45,179 nucleotides of DNA from JANMEX01 sp041751995 (GCA_041751995.1 JBGSHY010000021.1:1-45179), one strand, 5' to 3'. Shown: positions 7,495 through 16,151, counted from the stretch's first letter. The notes: a model not told the origin generated them from the letters alone. Numbers and translations: made by a program.

Positions 7495-8987
7495 GCGATA
7501 CAGTGTATGACCTGCTGGTGATCGGCGGCGGAATCAACGGCTGCGGCATCGCAAGGGATGCGCAGGGGCGCGGCTATTCGGTGTTCCTGGCTGAAATGAA
7601 CGATCTTGCGTCCGGCACATCCCGCGCAGCGACCAAGCTGATCCACGGTGGCTTGCGTTATCTCGAGCATTACGAGTTCAGGCTGGTGCGCGAATCCCTG
7701 ATGGAGCGGGAGATCCTGTGGGCCAACGCGCCGCACATCATCTGGCCTCTGCGCTTCGTGTTGCCTCATCACAAGGGGTTGCGTCCGGCCTGGTTCCTGC
7801 GTCTCGGATTGTTCATCTACGACCATCTTGGCGGTCGCAAGTTGCTGCCGGCGACCAAAACCATCGACATGCAGAGCGATGTTTCCGGCACGCCGTTAAA
7901 GCCGCTGTTTTCCAAAGGCTTTGAGTATTCCGACTGCTGGGTGGATGACGCGCGGCTTGTGGTTCTGAACGCCATGGACGCGTCCTCGCGCGGCGCCGTC
8001 GTCCGGACTCGCACCAAGGTGGTGGGCGCCCGGCGCGAGAATGGCATCTGGATTGTGACGGTTGAAAGCGCCGGCTTACGGGAGACCGTGAAGGCGCGCA
8101 TGCTGGTGAATGCCGCCGGGCCCTGGGTCGATCAGGTGATCGGACAAGCGCTCGGCAAGAACAATGCGCACAATGTCCGCCTTGTGCAGGGCAGCCACAT
8201 CATCGTGCCGAAAATTTTCGATCATGACCGGTGCTACATTTTCCAGAATGCCGACAACCGGATCATTTTCGCCATTCCGTACGAGCGCGACTACACGCTG
8301 ATCGGCACGACAGATCAGGACTATCCGGGCGATCCGGCCAATGTTGAAATCTCCAAGACCGAGATCGACTATTTGTGCAGCGCCGCTTCGGAATATTTCG
8401 CCAAGCCGGTCTCGCCGTCAGATGTCGTGTGGACCTATTCCGGCGTCCGGCCGTTGTTTGATGACGGCGCATCCAAGGCGCAGGAGGCGACGCGCGACTA
8501 TGTGCTGAAAATCGACGGCGATGCGCAAACCGGCGCAGTCCTAAACATTTTCGGCGGCAAGATTACGACCTACCGGCGGTTGGCCGAAACCGTCCTTGGA
8601 AAAATCGAAGACGTGCTCGGCGCAAAACGAGGTTCCTGGACACAGAATGCCGGCTTGCCGGGTGGCGATTTTCCCGTGCAGGGATTTAACGCGCTGGTGG
8701 GCAAGGTGCGCAATGATTACCCGTTTCTCGACGCGCGGCGCGCCACCCGCCTGATCCGGCTCTACGGTACGCGGGCGCTCTGGATTCTCGGTCCGGCAAA
8801 AAGCCTTGGCGATCTGGGGCCGGCTTTTGGTCCGGACCTGACCGGCGCAGAAGTGGAATATCTGGTGAAAAAGGAATGGGCCAAAACCGCCGACGACGTC
8901 TTGTGGCGGCGGACAAAAGCCGGACTTGGCCTTGGCAAGGCCGACGAGGAAACGCTCGAACTGTTTCTCAAAAAACTTGCTGCCTGA
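7491..8987 (+). CDS. glpD: Aerobic glycerol-3-phosphate dehydrogenase
   Basis: A 498-residue FAD enzyme that oxidises sn-glycerol 3-phosphate to dihydroxyacetone phosphate and passes electrons to quinone at the inner membrane. Visible features are the N-terminal dinucleotide-binding motif IGGGINGCGIARDAQGRG (11-28), the GlpD signature SGTSRAATKLIHGGLRYLE (about 42-60), VNAAGPWVD in the middle and GGKITTYRRLAE near 350. Length is normal for the family. It is translationally coupled to glpR by an ATGA overlap. No glycerol kinase gene is in the window, so glycerol 3-phosphate must be made by a kinase encoded elsewhere. Confidence 0.96.
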   Translation: MSDTVYDLLVIGGGINGCGIARDAQGRGYSVFLAEMNDLASGTSRAATKLIHGGLRYLEHYEFRLVRESLMEREILWANAPHIIWPLRFVLPHHKGLRPAWFLRLGLFIYDHLGGRKLLPATKTIDMQSDVSGTPLKPLFSKGFEYSDCWVDDARLVVLNAMDASSRGAVVRTRTKVVGARRENGIWIVTVESAGLRETVKARMLVNAAGPWVDQVIGQALGKNNAHNVRLVQGSHIIVPKIFDHDRCYIFQNADNRIIFAIPYERDYTLIGTTDQDYPGDPANVEISKTEIDYLCSAASEYFAKPVSPSDVVWTYSGVRPLFDDGASKAQEATRDYVLKIDGDAQTGAVLNIFGGKITTYRRLAETVLGKIEDVLGAKRGSWTQNAGLPGGDFPVQGFNALVGKVRNDYPFLDARRATRLIRLYGTRALWILGPAKSLGDLGPAFGPDLTGAEVEYLVKKEWAKTADDVLWRRTKAGLGLGKADEETLELFLKKLAA

Positions 8988-9011
8988 TCTTCAATTTCCT
9001 GGCCAACAAGG

Positions 9012-9608
9012 TCAGTTGCAAACACGCGCTGTCATCTTGCACACGGCCGCATTTGTTCCATTGTCCAAATAGTAACAAACAGGTTCTGCCCCGGACACAC
9101 GCGGGTCTGTCAGTGCGATGCCCATGCGGTCACGCAACGCCCGTGTCATGGCCCGGACCACCGCTGTTTTTGCCCTGCCCAGACTGCCGGCTTGCGCCTG
9201 CGTGCTGAAATTGGAACATTGACGGCCACGCGGGATTTTCGGTTTCGTGAAGCCATGCGGAATGTTCGGTTTGTAGGCATTCGGGTTATCGACCTGCGGA
9301 CGCGGCGGCAACGGCGGCTGCGTGCAGAATGAAAGCTGAATGTCACATTTGATGCGGTTGGTGCCGTCGTCAAGGTACAGGCACGCCGGCTCGCTAAAGT
9401 CCATGTTGGTGATCGGCGCACTGCCGGAATTTTGCCCGGTCTTGCCCAGCGCATCCTGTTTCGCACGGGCTATTGCGCGGTTTTGACTGTTTGCAACACC
9501 GCTGCCGAGCGATACGGCACAGGCGGCTTGAGCTTGCGATGAAACCACAATCAGCGCAGCTGTCGCCAAACCGAAAAGAGAAAAGCGATTGAGTGCCGTA
9601 GAATGCAT
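9012..9608 (-). CDS. Unrecognised secreted protein with a duplicated four-cysteine module
   Basis: A 198-residue protein with a Sec signal peptide (about 1-28, ending AQA before AC). The start is the ATG at 9606-9608, six bases behind a GGGGGG tract acting as ribosome binding site. The mature part holds eight cysteines in two sets, C30-C76-C88-C95 and C131-C178-C190-C197. The spacings are 46-12-7 and 47-12-7, clear evidence of an internal duplication. Both halves share P-x-C-x-Y-L-D-(D/N)-G-T-N and an alanine/arginine-rich helix before it. A proline-rich linker (about 98-128) joins the modules. Four cysteines per module suggest two disulfides each in the periplasm or outside. No lipobox is present. 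I recognise no family. It lies 134 bases after nagA in the same direction. Confidence 0.8.
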   Translation of the reverse strand: MHSTALNRFSLFGLATAALIVVSSQAQAACAVSLGSGVANSQNRAIARAKQDALGKTGQNSGSAPITNMDFSEPACLYLDDGTNRIKCDIQLSFCTQPPLPPRPQVDNPNAYKPNIPHGFTKPKIPRGRQCSNFSTQAQAGSLGRAKTAVVRAMTRALRDRMGIALTDPRVSGAEPVCYYLDNGTNAAVCKMTARVCN

Positions 9609-9742
9609 GGCATGCCCCCCAATGTTCAGTCCTCACGCGCGTTCTTGCCTGCCGGTGAGAATATAAAACTTACCTTGAGGAATTCTGTTTGTATAGCGGC
9701 CCCGACGAAGCGTTCAGAACCCAACCGACGATGCCATTTATG

Positions 9743-10882
9743 TCAGACCGCAGAGAAAACGCGGCGAATGTTCAGAGCATCATCAAGGTGAACAAAATCC
9801 GCCCTGCAGCCAACGCGGAGTGAACCGATGTCACTTCCACGATGGATCGCGGAAGCAGGAACCCGGCCTGCCATGCGCAAGGCCTCAAACGTGTCGATCC
9901 CCAGCCCTTGGCGGACAAGCCGAACACACGAAATCATGTCGATATCGGCCCCGGCCAAGGTGCCGTCTGCAAGCGTCAGCGTACCGCCCTGCCGCAAGAT
10001 TTTGCGCCCGTTCAAGGTGAAGGATCGAATATCACTGCCGACCGTGGACATTGCGTCTGTGACCAGGAATACCCCGCCCGGTTTTGTCTTTGCCTTCAAT
10101 GCAGCCCGCATTGTGGCCGGATGGACATGGTGGCCATCGGCGATCAATCCTGCGAACACGTGTCCCCGATCGAGGGCCGCGCCCGCCAAGCCGGGTTTAC
10201 GGTTGCCGATCTGGCTCATCGCGTTGAACAGATGCGTGACCATCGTTGCGCCAGCATCGAAGCAGCGCATGGCGGTGTCATAGTCGCAATCCGAATGGCC
10301 GATACTGACGATAATTCCGGCTTTGGACATGGCGGAAATCTGGTCGAATGTCACTGATTCCGGTGCAACGGTCGTCAGCATGGTTGTCAGCCGCTCCTTG
10401 GCTGCCAACATTTTTTTCAGATCTTCGGCGGTCATGACGCGGATCAGGTTTGGATCGTGAGCACCATGGCGGCGCTGCGACAGATGCGGCCCTTCAAGAT
10501 GCAGACCGGCAAAGCCTTTCGTGCCTTGCCGCTCGGCGTCGATAGCCGCCCCAACCGCCTTCGCGGTATTTTCCGGCGTGTCGGTAATCAAAGTCGGAAG
10601 CAAAGAAGTTGTGCCGAACGGACGATGGGCGGTACAGATGGTTTCGATCACTTCAACGGACGGGTTTTCGTTGAACATGACGCCGCCGCCGCCGTTGACC
10701 TGCACATCGACAAAGCCGGGCGCGATGATGCCAGAGCCAAGGTCATTTATCGCCAAACCTTCAGGCAAGGACGCCAAAGCGGCGATGGCTTTGATGCGCC
10801 CATTTTCGGTCACAAGCGCGCTTGACCGGTGCGTGGTCTCACCATCGAAAATCTGCGCAGCAGTGTAACAAGCGAGGCTCAT
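9743..10882 (-). CDS. nagA: N-acetylglucosamine-6-phosphate deacetylase
   Basis: A 379-residue cytoplasmic amidohydrolase that removes acetate from GlcNAc-6-phosphate to give glucosamine 6-phosphate. Family motifs are all present: APGFVDVQVNGGGG, the metal ligand Glu in HLEGPHL, the metal-binding histidines in SIGHSD and THLFNAMS, substrate loop ADGHHVHP and the catalytic Asp in LVTDAM. Length is typical (about 380). Its start codon overlaps the stop of the upstream SIS-domain deaminase (ATGA, 10879-10882), so the two are translationally coupled. It performs the step after MurQ or after GlcNAc phosphorylation. Confidence 0.95.
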   Translation of the reverse strand: MSLACYTAAQIFDGETTHRSSALVTENGRIKAIAALASLPEGLAINDLGSGIIAPGFVDVQVNGGGGVMFNENPSVEVIETICTAHRPFGTTSLLPTLITDTPENTAKAVGAAIDAERQGTKGFAGLHLEGPHLSQRRHGAHDPNLIRVMTAEDLKKMLAAKERLTTMLTTVAPESVTFDQISAMSKAGIIVSIGHSDCDYDTAMRCFDAGATMVTHLFNAMSQIGNRKPGLAGAALDRGHVFAGLIADGHHVHPATMRAALKAKTKPGGVFLVTDAMSTVGSDIRSFTLNGRKILRQGGTLTLADGTLAGADIDMISCVRLVRQGLGIDTFEALRMAGRVPASAIHRGSDIGSLRVGCRADFVHLDDALNIRRVFSAV

Positions 10883-11919
10883 ATGGTCTCCGTGACTTTC
10901 TGCAAATGCGCCGGCCTGTCCGGATCCAGCCCGCGGTAACGAGAGAGCATTTCAACAAAACCGTAGAAAGAGGCGATCTGCACCAACGCATCAGTCAGTC
11001 CATGACCAGTTGCTGCGAAGGGAAGTTGGTGCGCTTTTGTCTGCATGGCTGATGTGACGAAAACGTTGGCGCCCTGATCGACCAGCCGGTCGCACACAGG
11101 AATGACATGCGCTTCGCCTTTGTCGCGCGTTGCCAAGGCTAGTACGGGGAACGCGTCGCCAACGATGGACACCGGCCCGTGCAACACTTCCGCCGCCGAA
11201 TAGGCTTCGGCATGCAGGCCGCTGGTTTCCTTGAATTTCAGCGCTGCCTCGCAGGCAATCGGCCATGCGGGGCCTCGCCCGAGGATATAGAGTGACGTTT
11301 GGCCTTTCAGCGCTCCAAGCAACGGTGACCAGTCGCAGGTCACCGCTTCGGCAAGGCACCTTGGCAGCGATTGAATGGCGTTCTTCAACACCTGATTTCC
11401 GGTCCACTCGGCAAGGATCAGCAAGCCGGCAACGGCCGAATTGACAAAGGACTTGGTCGCCGCAACCGACAGTTCCGGTCCGGCGAGCATATCGAGCGCC
11501 AGCGAAGACTCGGCGACCAGCGGTGAAGCATAAACATTGGTCAGCGCGATTGTCAGACTGCCGCCGCGTCGCGCATTGGCCGCCATGGCGACAATGTCGG
11601 GGCTCTTGCCAGATTGAGAAATTGCGAAGGTTGCAGAATCCGCCATCCGCATCTGCTTGCCGTAAACGGATGCGATGGACGGGCCGATTGACGCCACCGG
11701 CAGGCCGGTCTCCAATTCGATAGCGTATTTCATGAACGCTGCAGCATGGTCTGAAGACCCTCGCGCAATGGTCGCCAGAAAGACCGGATCGACTTCGCGA
11801 AGACGGGCGCCAATGGCTTCAACTTCACGCACCGAGCCATCAATCAGGCGCTGCGCGGCTTGAGGCATTTCATCAATTTCACGGCGCATCCGCGATGGCG
11901 AACCATCATTGTCGTTCAT
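10879..11919 (-). CDS. nagB-II: SIS-domain glucosamine-6-phosphate deaminase (NagB-II type)
   Basis: A 346-residue protein made of two SIS (sugar isomerase) domains, similar to the isomerase half of GlmS but without the glutaminase half. Sugar-phosphate motifs are IARGSSDHAA, ISQSGKSPDIV, LSVAATKSF, YILGRGPAWP, ALKFKETSGLHAEAYSAAEV and the EVLHGP loop, in GlmS order. The NagB-II/AgaS group converts glucosamine 6-phosphate to fructose 6-phosphate and ammonia and replaces classical NagB in many proteobacteria. Coupling to nagA by a 4-base overlap supports that role over a GlmS-like synthetic one. The stop of the GntR gene lies upstream, with a 3-base gap. Confidence 0.88.
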   Translation of the reverse strand: MNDNDGSPSRMRREIDEMPQAAQRLIDGSVREVEAIGARLREVDPVFLATIARGSSDHAAAFMKYAIELETGLPVASIGPSIASVYGKQMRMADSATFAISQSGKSPDIVAMAANARRGGSLTIALTNVYASPLVAESSLALDMLAGPELSVAATKSFVNSAVAGLLILAEWTGNQVLKNAIQSLPRCLAEAVTCDWSPLLGALKGQTSLYILGRGPAWPIACEAALKFKETSGLHAEAYSAAEVLHGPVSIVGDAFPVLALATRDKGEAHVIPVCDRLVDQGANVFVTSAMQTKAHQLPFAATGHGLTDALVQIASFYGFVEMLSRYRGLDPDRPAHLQKVTETI

Positions 11920-11922
11920 CGG

Positions 11923-12780
11923 CTAATGCTCCTGCAACCTGAGTTCAGCGACAAAATCATAAGCGTCGCCGCGATAGACCGAGCGGGTGAACTCCACCAC
12001 CCTGCCCGAAGGCAAATAGGAAATCCGCTCGATCCGCAGGCACGCCGTGCCCGGCTCCACATCCAACAGTTTGGCGTCCCCCTCATCAAGGCTCACCGCC
12101 GAGATTCGCTGAATGGCGCGCACAGGACGGCAATCTTGTTTCTCCAGCGCCGCATACAAGGACACCTCGACCTTGTCGGGATCCGGCAGCGACCGCGTGG
12201 ACATGGACGCCCGCTCAATGGCCAGGGGGGTATCATCGGCCATGCGCAAACGGTTCACCCGTGAAACACGCTCACCTGCCGACAGACCAAGGACAATTGT
12301 CTCGTCCGGGGATGGTGCGAAAATACCACGCTCGAGCCAGACCGACCGCACGGTTTTGCCGCGGCGGGCCATGTCTTCGGTGAAGGAGGTCAATTGCGAC
12401 AGCGACTGTTCGACCCGGTCGATCTTGGGTGTCACAAAGGTGCCTGAACCATGGCGCTGCACCAGCAGGCCGGAACGCACCAGATCCTGCACCGCCTTGC
12501 GTACCGTCACCCGCGATATGTCGGCCATCACCGCAATATCGCGTTCGGACGGCAATGCTTCGCCCGGCTTGATGACGCCGCGCTTGATCGCGCTCTCTAT
12601 GCGCCGCGCCACACGCAGATAAATCGGACCGCCGCCAAGAACAGTCTCGGCTTCAGGTGCAAAAACGGTCGCCAGCGAATCCGCCATCATCGGCCATTCA
12701 CAGGTTTGCCAATGGCCAAAACCTGCCCCGTCTTGCTGAACACACGTTGAAAATGGCTCATCCTCGGCCTCCAAATTCAT
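11923..12780 (-). CDS. GntR-family (HutC subfamily) regulator of the amino-sugar locus
   Basis: A regulator of up to 285 residues. The winged helix-turn-helix is at about 50-115 (IKPGEALPSERDIAVMADIS, RVTVRKAVQDLV, then LLVQRHGSGTFV), followed by a UTRA effector domain ending in RVVEFTRSVYRGDAYDFVAE. UTRA-type NagR/DasR relatives sense GlcNAc-6-P or GlcN-6-P. The start is uncertain: ATG at 12778-12780 gives an N-terminal extension of about 30 residues that is not typical of the family, and in-frame ATGs at 12690 and 12687 give the usual length. None has a good ribosome binding site. It leads the nagB-II/nagA operon and is divergent from murQ. It probably controls both through the TGGTATT half-sites in between. 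Confidence 0.88.
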   Translation of the reverse strand: MNLEAEDEPFSTCVQQDGAGFGHWQTCEWPMMADSLATVFAPEAETVLGGGPIYLRVARRIESAIKRGVIKPGEALPSERDIAVMADISRVTVRKAVQDLVRSGLLVQRHGSGTFVTPKIDRVEQSLSQLTSFTEDMARRGKTVRSVWLERGIFAPSPDETIVLGLSAGERVSRVNRLRMADDTPLAIERASMSTRSLPDPDKVEVSLYAALEKQDCRPVRAIQRISAVSLDEGDAKLLDVEPGTACLRIERISYLPSGRVVEFTRSVYRGDAYDFVAELRLQEH

Positions 12781-12805
12781 AATACCAATAAAATACCAAA
12801 TACCA
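12781..12805. promoter_or_regulatory. Three AATACCA half-sites in front of the GntR gene
   Basis: AATACCA occurs at 12781-12787, 12792-12798 and 12799-12805; read on the minus strand it is TGGTATT. These touch the most upstream GntR start codon. The half-site resembles the TGGT(C/A)TA core bound by NagR/DasR-type GntR regulators and recurs at the murQ promoter. Autoregulation is inferred. Confidence 0.5.
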
Positions 12806-12906
12806 AGCGTTAATTTTGGTTAAGCCAACTCCACATTTATCGCATTGATATTACGTGCTTTTCCCGAACGCACTGCTGAATTGTTAACAAATTTGTAAAT
12901 AGGCGC

Positions 12907-12947
12907 TTGCCAAGTGGTATTTTTTTGGCATTATCCAATCTTGGAGG
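12907..12947 (+). promoter_or_regulatory. Probable murQ promoter with GntR half-sites in the spacer, and murQ ribosome binding site
   Basis: A -35-like TTGCCA (12907-12912) and a -10-like CATTAT (12929-12934) are 16 bases apart. TGGTATT (12915-12921) lies between them and TGGCATT (12926-12932) overlaps the -10, so a regulator bound there would block polymerase. GGAGG (12943-12947) is the ribosome binding site, 8 bases before the murQ ATG. Promoter strength is not judged. Confidence 0.45.
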
Positions 12948-12955
12948 CAGGCAAC

Positions 12956-13855
12956 ATGGCGTCACGAACGGAAAGCCAAGACCCTAGAGCCGCCGGGATC
13001 GATGAACGCGACCCCGTCGAAGCGCTCGGTCTGCTGCTTGACGGACAAATCGCTGCCGCCCAATCCGTGCGGATATCCCTGCCCGCGATAGCAAAACTCG
13101 CCGATGCCGCAGCATCCACGATCCGCAACGGCGGCCGGCTGTTTTACGCCGCCGCCGGCAGTTCCGGTTTGATGGCTTTGGCGGACGCGCTGGAAATTCC
13201 CGGCACTTTCGGCATTTCGCGCGAGCGGGTCATCATCCTGTTCGCCGGCGGCGAAGCGGCCCTTTCCGACATGGTCGGCGGTGTTGAAGACGATACCGCA
13301 CAGGCGCGGATCGATGTGCTTTCGCAGAACATAAACAGCGATGATCTGCTCATTGCCCTGTCCGCCAGCGGCACCACGCCTTATGCTTTGGCGGCGGTGG
13401 ATGCCGCGCGGTCCGTGGGAGCAAAGACTGGCGGCATTGCAAACAATCCGGATACCCCCCTGCTGCAGAGTGCAGACTTCCCCGTGCTTTTGCCGACCCC
13501 GCCGGAAATCCTTGCCGGATCCACCCGCATGGGCGCCGGCACCGCACAGAAGATTGCGCTCAACATGATGTCGACGCTGATGGCGATGAAGCTTGGCCAC
13601 GTCCATGACGGTCTGATGGTCAATGTGCGCGCCGACAATGCGAAACTCAAACGCCGTTCCCAGAACATTGTTGCCGCCATTTCCGGGTGCAGCATGGACG
13701 AGGCGGCCACCTATCTTGATCTGGCAGGAGGCGCGGTCAAGAGCGCCATATTGCTGGCCCGCGGCGCCAGAGACAGGCTGCAGGCCGAAACCCTTCTGGA
13801 GAGAACCGGGCAAAGACTACGCCCGGCGCTTTCGGAAATCGCCCGTGCCAGATGA
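12956..13855 (+). CDS. murQ: N-acetylmuramic acid 6-phosphate etherase
   Basis: A 299-residue cytoplasmic SIS-fold lyase that cleaves the D-lactyl ether of MurNAc-6-phosphate to GlcNAc-6-phosphate and D-lactate. The family opening TESQDPRAAG is present, then GGRLFYAAAGSSGLMALADA. Both glutamates known to be catalytic in E. coli MurQ are conserved (Glu80 in DALEIPGTFG, Glu111 in GVEDD). The sequence continues with ALSASGTTPY, AGSTRMGAGTAQK and NMMSTLMAMKLG. The ATG at 12956 is chosen because GGAGG lies 8 bases before it; an earlier in-frame ATG at 12914 falls in the promoter. It heads the plus-strand operon with the ABC importer. Its product is the substrate of nagA, encoded divergently. Confidence 0.94.
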   Translation: MASRTESQDPRAAGIDERDPVEALGLLLDGQIAAAQSVRISLPAIAKLADAAASTIRNGGRLFYAAAGSSGLMALADALEIPGTFGISRERVIILFAGGEAALSDMVGGVEDDTAQARIDVLSQNINSDDLLIALSASGTTPYALAAVDAARSVGAKTGGIANNPDTPLLQSADFPVLLPTPPEILAGSTRMGAGTAQKIALNMMSTLMAMKLGHVHDGLMVNVRADNAKLKRRSQNIVAAISGCSMDEAATYLDLAGGAVKSAILLARGARDRLQAETLLERTGQRLRPALSEIARAR

Positions 13856-13895
13856 CGGCACGCAAGAACAGGAACAAACAGTGGAGAGCACGACC

Positions 13896-15158
13896 ATGAC
13901 ATCCAGACTTGTCAAATCCCTCATGATGGCAACCGCCATCAGCGGCATCGCCGCACCGGCCTTTGCCGAAGACGTGACGCTGACCATCGAAAGCTGGCGC
14001 AACGACGATCTTGCCATCTGGCAGGACAAGCTGATCCCCGCCTTCGAAGCTGCCAATCCCGGCATCAAGGTGAAGTTCGCGCCGTCCGCGCCAACGGAAT
14101 ACAATGCCGCGCTGAACTCCAAGCTTGAAGCCGGTTCCGCAGGCGATCTCATCACCTGCCGCCCGTTTGACGCGTCGCTGGCGCTTTACGACAAGGGCTA
14201 TCTGGCCTCGCTCAAAGACCTTGACGGCATGAAGAACTTCTCCGATGTCGCCAAGTCCGCCTGGATCACCGACGATGGGGCAAACCCGTTCTGCGTGCCG
14301 ATGGCCTCCGTCATCCACGGCTTCATCTACAACAAGGACGCCTTTGACAAGCTCGGCATTGCCGTGCCGGCAACCGAAGCCGAATTCTTCGCCGCGCTCG
14401 ACAAGATCAAGGCTGACGGCACCTACATCCCGATGGCGATGGGCACCAACGACCAGTGGGAAGCCGCGACCATGGGCTACAACAACATCGGCCCGAACTA
14501 CTGGAAGGGCGAGGAAGGCCGCAACGCGCTGATCAAGGGTGAGCAGAAACTTACCGATGCGCAGTGGGTTGCCCCTTATGCAACGCTGGCCAAGTGGAAG
14601 GATTATCTCGGCGACGGCTTTGAAGCCCAGACCTATCCGGACAGCCAGAACCTGTTCACGCTCGGCCGCGCCGCTGTCTATCCGGCCGGCTCGTGGGAAA
14701 TCTCCGGCTTCAACACGCAGGCCAAGTTCAAGATGGGCGCATTCAACCCGCCGGTCGCGAACGCTGGTGACGCATGCTACATCTCGGACCATACCGACAT
14801 CGCCGTCGGCATGAACGCCAAGACCGCCCATCCGGACCAGGCCAAGACCTTCCTCAACTGGGTCGCCTCGCCTGAGTTTGCCTCACTTTATGCCAACGCA
14901 CTGCCGGGCTTCTTCCCGCTGTCGAATGGCGAAGTGAAGCTGGACGACCCGCTGGCGCAGGAAATGGTTTCCTGGCGCTCCAAGTGCAAGTCGTCGATCC
15001 GCTCGACCTACCAGATCCTGTCGCGTGGCACGCCGAACCTTGAAAACGAAACGTGGAATGCTTCCGCGAACGTCATCAAGGGCACGGAAACACCGGAAGC
15101 TGCCGGCAAGCGCCTACAGGACGGCCTTGCCTCCTGGTACGCCCCGCACAAGGGCTGA
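13896..15158 (+). CDS. Periplasmic sugar-binding protein of the amino-sugar ABC importer
   Basis: A 420-residue family 1 extracellular solute-binding protein. The ATG at 13896 starts a Sec signal (1-24, ending PAFA before EDVTLT) and is preceded by GGAG at a distance of about 9 bases. An in-frame GTG at 13881 is possible. The mature protein has the usual CUT1 pattern: TIESWRNDDLAIWQDKLIPA, EAANPGIKVKF, EYNAALNSKLEAGSAGDLIT, FIYNKDAFDKLGI and AVYPAGSWEISGF. Two or three cysteines (in ITCRPF, NPFCVP, DACYIS) could form disulfides. It is the second gene of the murQ operon. A GlcNAc-, MurNAc- or muropeptide-derived ligand is inferred only from context. Confidence 0.85.
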   Translation: MTSRLVKSLMMATAISGIAAPAFAEDVTLTIESWRNDDLAIWQDKLIPAFEAANPGIKVKFAPSAPTEYNAALNSKLEAGSAGDLITCRPFDASLALYDKGYLASLKDLDGMKNFSDVAKSAWITDDGANPFCVPMASVIHGFIYNKDAFDKLGIAVPATEAEFFAALDKIKADGTYIPMAMGTNDQWEAATMGYNNIGPNYWKGEEGRNALIKGEQKLTDAQWVAPYATLAKWKDYLGDGFEAQTYPDSQNLFTLGRAAVYPAGSWEISGFNTQAKFKMGAFNPPVANAGDACYISDHTDIAVGMNAKTAHPDQAKTFLNWVASPEFASLYANALPGFFPLSNGEVKLDDPLAQEMVSWRSKCKSSIRSTYQILSRGTPNLENETWNASANVIKGTETPEAAGKRLQDGLASWYAPHKG

Positions 15159-15171
15159 TCAAAATCTGACC

Positions 15172-15204
15172 GGCCGGGCGGCCTCTTGCTGCCCGGTCAT
15201 TTTT
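15172..15204 (+). promoter_or_regulatory. Attenuator-like hairpin with T tract between binding-protein and permease genes
   Basis: The stem is 15172-15182 with 15188-15198 (11 bp including two G-U pairs; core CCGGGC/GCCCGG), around the five-base loop CTCTT. Five T's follow (15200-15204). This is the shape of an intrinsic terminator. The permease gene begins 17 bases further on with a good AGGAGGGG site, so partial read-through is the likely purpose. Confidence 0.75.
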
Positions 15205-15221
15205 AACCGAAGGAGGGGAAC

Positions 15222-16151
15222 ATGGCGATCAGTGACAAAGCCAAACCGGCGCGCCGCTGGCACATAGCCGTGTTCCTCGCTCCTGCGGTCCTCGTCTACA
15301 CGATGATCATGATCCTGCCGCTGTTCGGCACGCTGCAGATGTCGTTCTTCAAGACCGGCAACACCAGCACCGCTTTCGTCGGTCTCGACAATTTCCGCAC
15401 CCTGTTCGGCGATGAGCGCTGGTCCGCAAGTTTCTGGAATGCGCTCGGCAACAATGTCTGGTTCTTCGTCATCCACATGCTTGTGCAGAACCCGATCGGC
15501 ATCCTGCTCGCGGCCATCCTGTCCAATCCCAAGCTGCGGATGCGCAGCGCCTACCGGACGTCGATTTTCGTCCCGACCCTTTTGTCCTTCGTCATCGTCG
15601 GCTTCATCTGGAAGCTGATCCTGTCGCCGATCTGGGGTGTCGCGCCCAACATGCTGGACGCCATCGGCCTCAAAAGCCTGTTCGCCCCGTGGCTCGGCAA
15701 GGAAGCCTACGCGCTGACCACCGTCGCCCTCGTCTCCGTCTGGCAGTTCGTCGGCATCCCGATGATGCTGATCTACGCCGCGCTGCTGTCGATCCCCGAC
15801 GAGGTGCTGGAAGCTGCCGAATGCGATGGCATCACCGGCGCCTCGCAGTTCTGGAAGATCAAGTTGCCGCTGATCCTGCCGACCATCGGCATCATTTCGG
15901 TGCTGACCTTCGTCGGCAACTTCAACGCCTTCGACCTTGTCTACACGATGCAAGGCGCACTTGCCGGGCCGAACTACGCCACGGATATTCTCGGCACCTT
16001 CCTCTACCGAACCTTCTTCGGTTTCCAGCTCCAGGTCGGCGATCCGAACATGGGCTCAACGATTGCCTCGGTGATGTTCCTGATCATCCTGACGGGCGTT
16101 TGCGTCTATCTCTTCCTCATCCAGACGCGGCTGCGCCGCTACCAGTTTTAA
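15222..16151 (+). CDS. ABC sugar importer permease (MalF type)
   Basis: A 309-residue inner-membrane protein with about six hydrophobic segments, the first at about 16-38 (IAVFLAPAVLVYTMIMILPL). The coupling loop is near 193-220 (PDEVLEAAECDG, then FWKIKLPLILPT). It belongs to the CUT1 permeases. The ATG at 15222 is preceded by AGGAGGGGAAC, the strongest ribosome binding site of the operon, which may offset the upstream attenuator-like hairpin. Twelve bases separate it from the second permease. Confidence 0.9.
   Translation: MAISDKAKPARRWHIAVFLAPAVLVYTMIMILPLFGTLQMSFFKTGNTSTAFVGLDNFRTLFGDERWSASFWNALGNNVWFFVIHMLVQNPIGILLAAILSNPKLRMRSAYRTSIFVPTLLSFVIVGFIWKLILSPIWGVAPNMLDAIGLKSLFAPWLGKEAYALTTVALVSVWQFVGIPMMLIYAALLSIPDEVLEAAECDGITGASQFWKIKLPLILPTIGIISVLTFVGNFNAFDLVYTMQGALAGPNYATDILGTFLYRTFFGFQLQVGDPNMGSTIASVMFLIILTGVCVYLFLIQTRLRRYQF

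Noticed and set aside
10879..11919. Reading of the SIS protein as a GlmS synthase
   Set aside because: It lacks the N-terminal glutaminase domain and is coupled to nagA, so a catabolic NagB-II role fits better.
13737..14831. A 364-codon minus-strand frame opposite murQ and the sugar-binding protein
   Set aside because: Shadow of two well-supported genes, with no recognisable domain.
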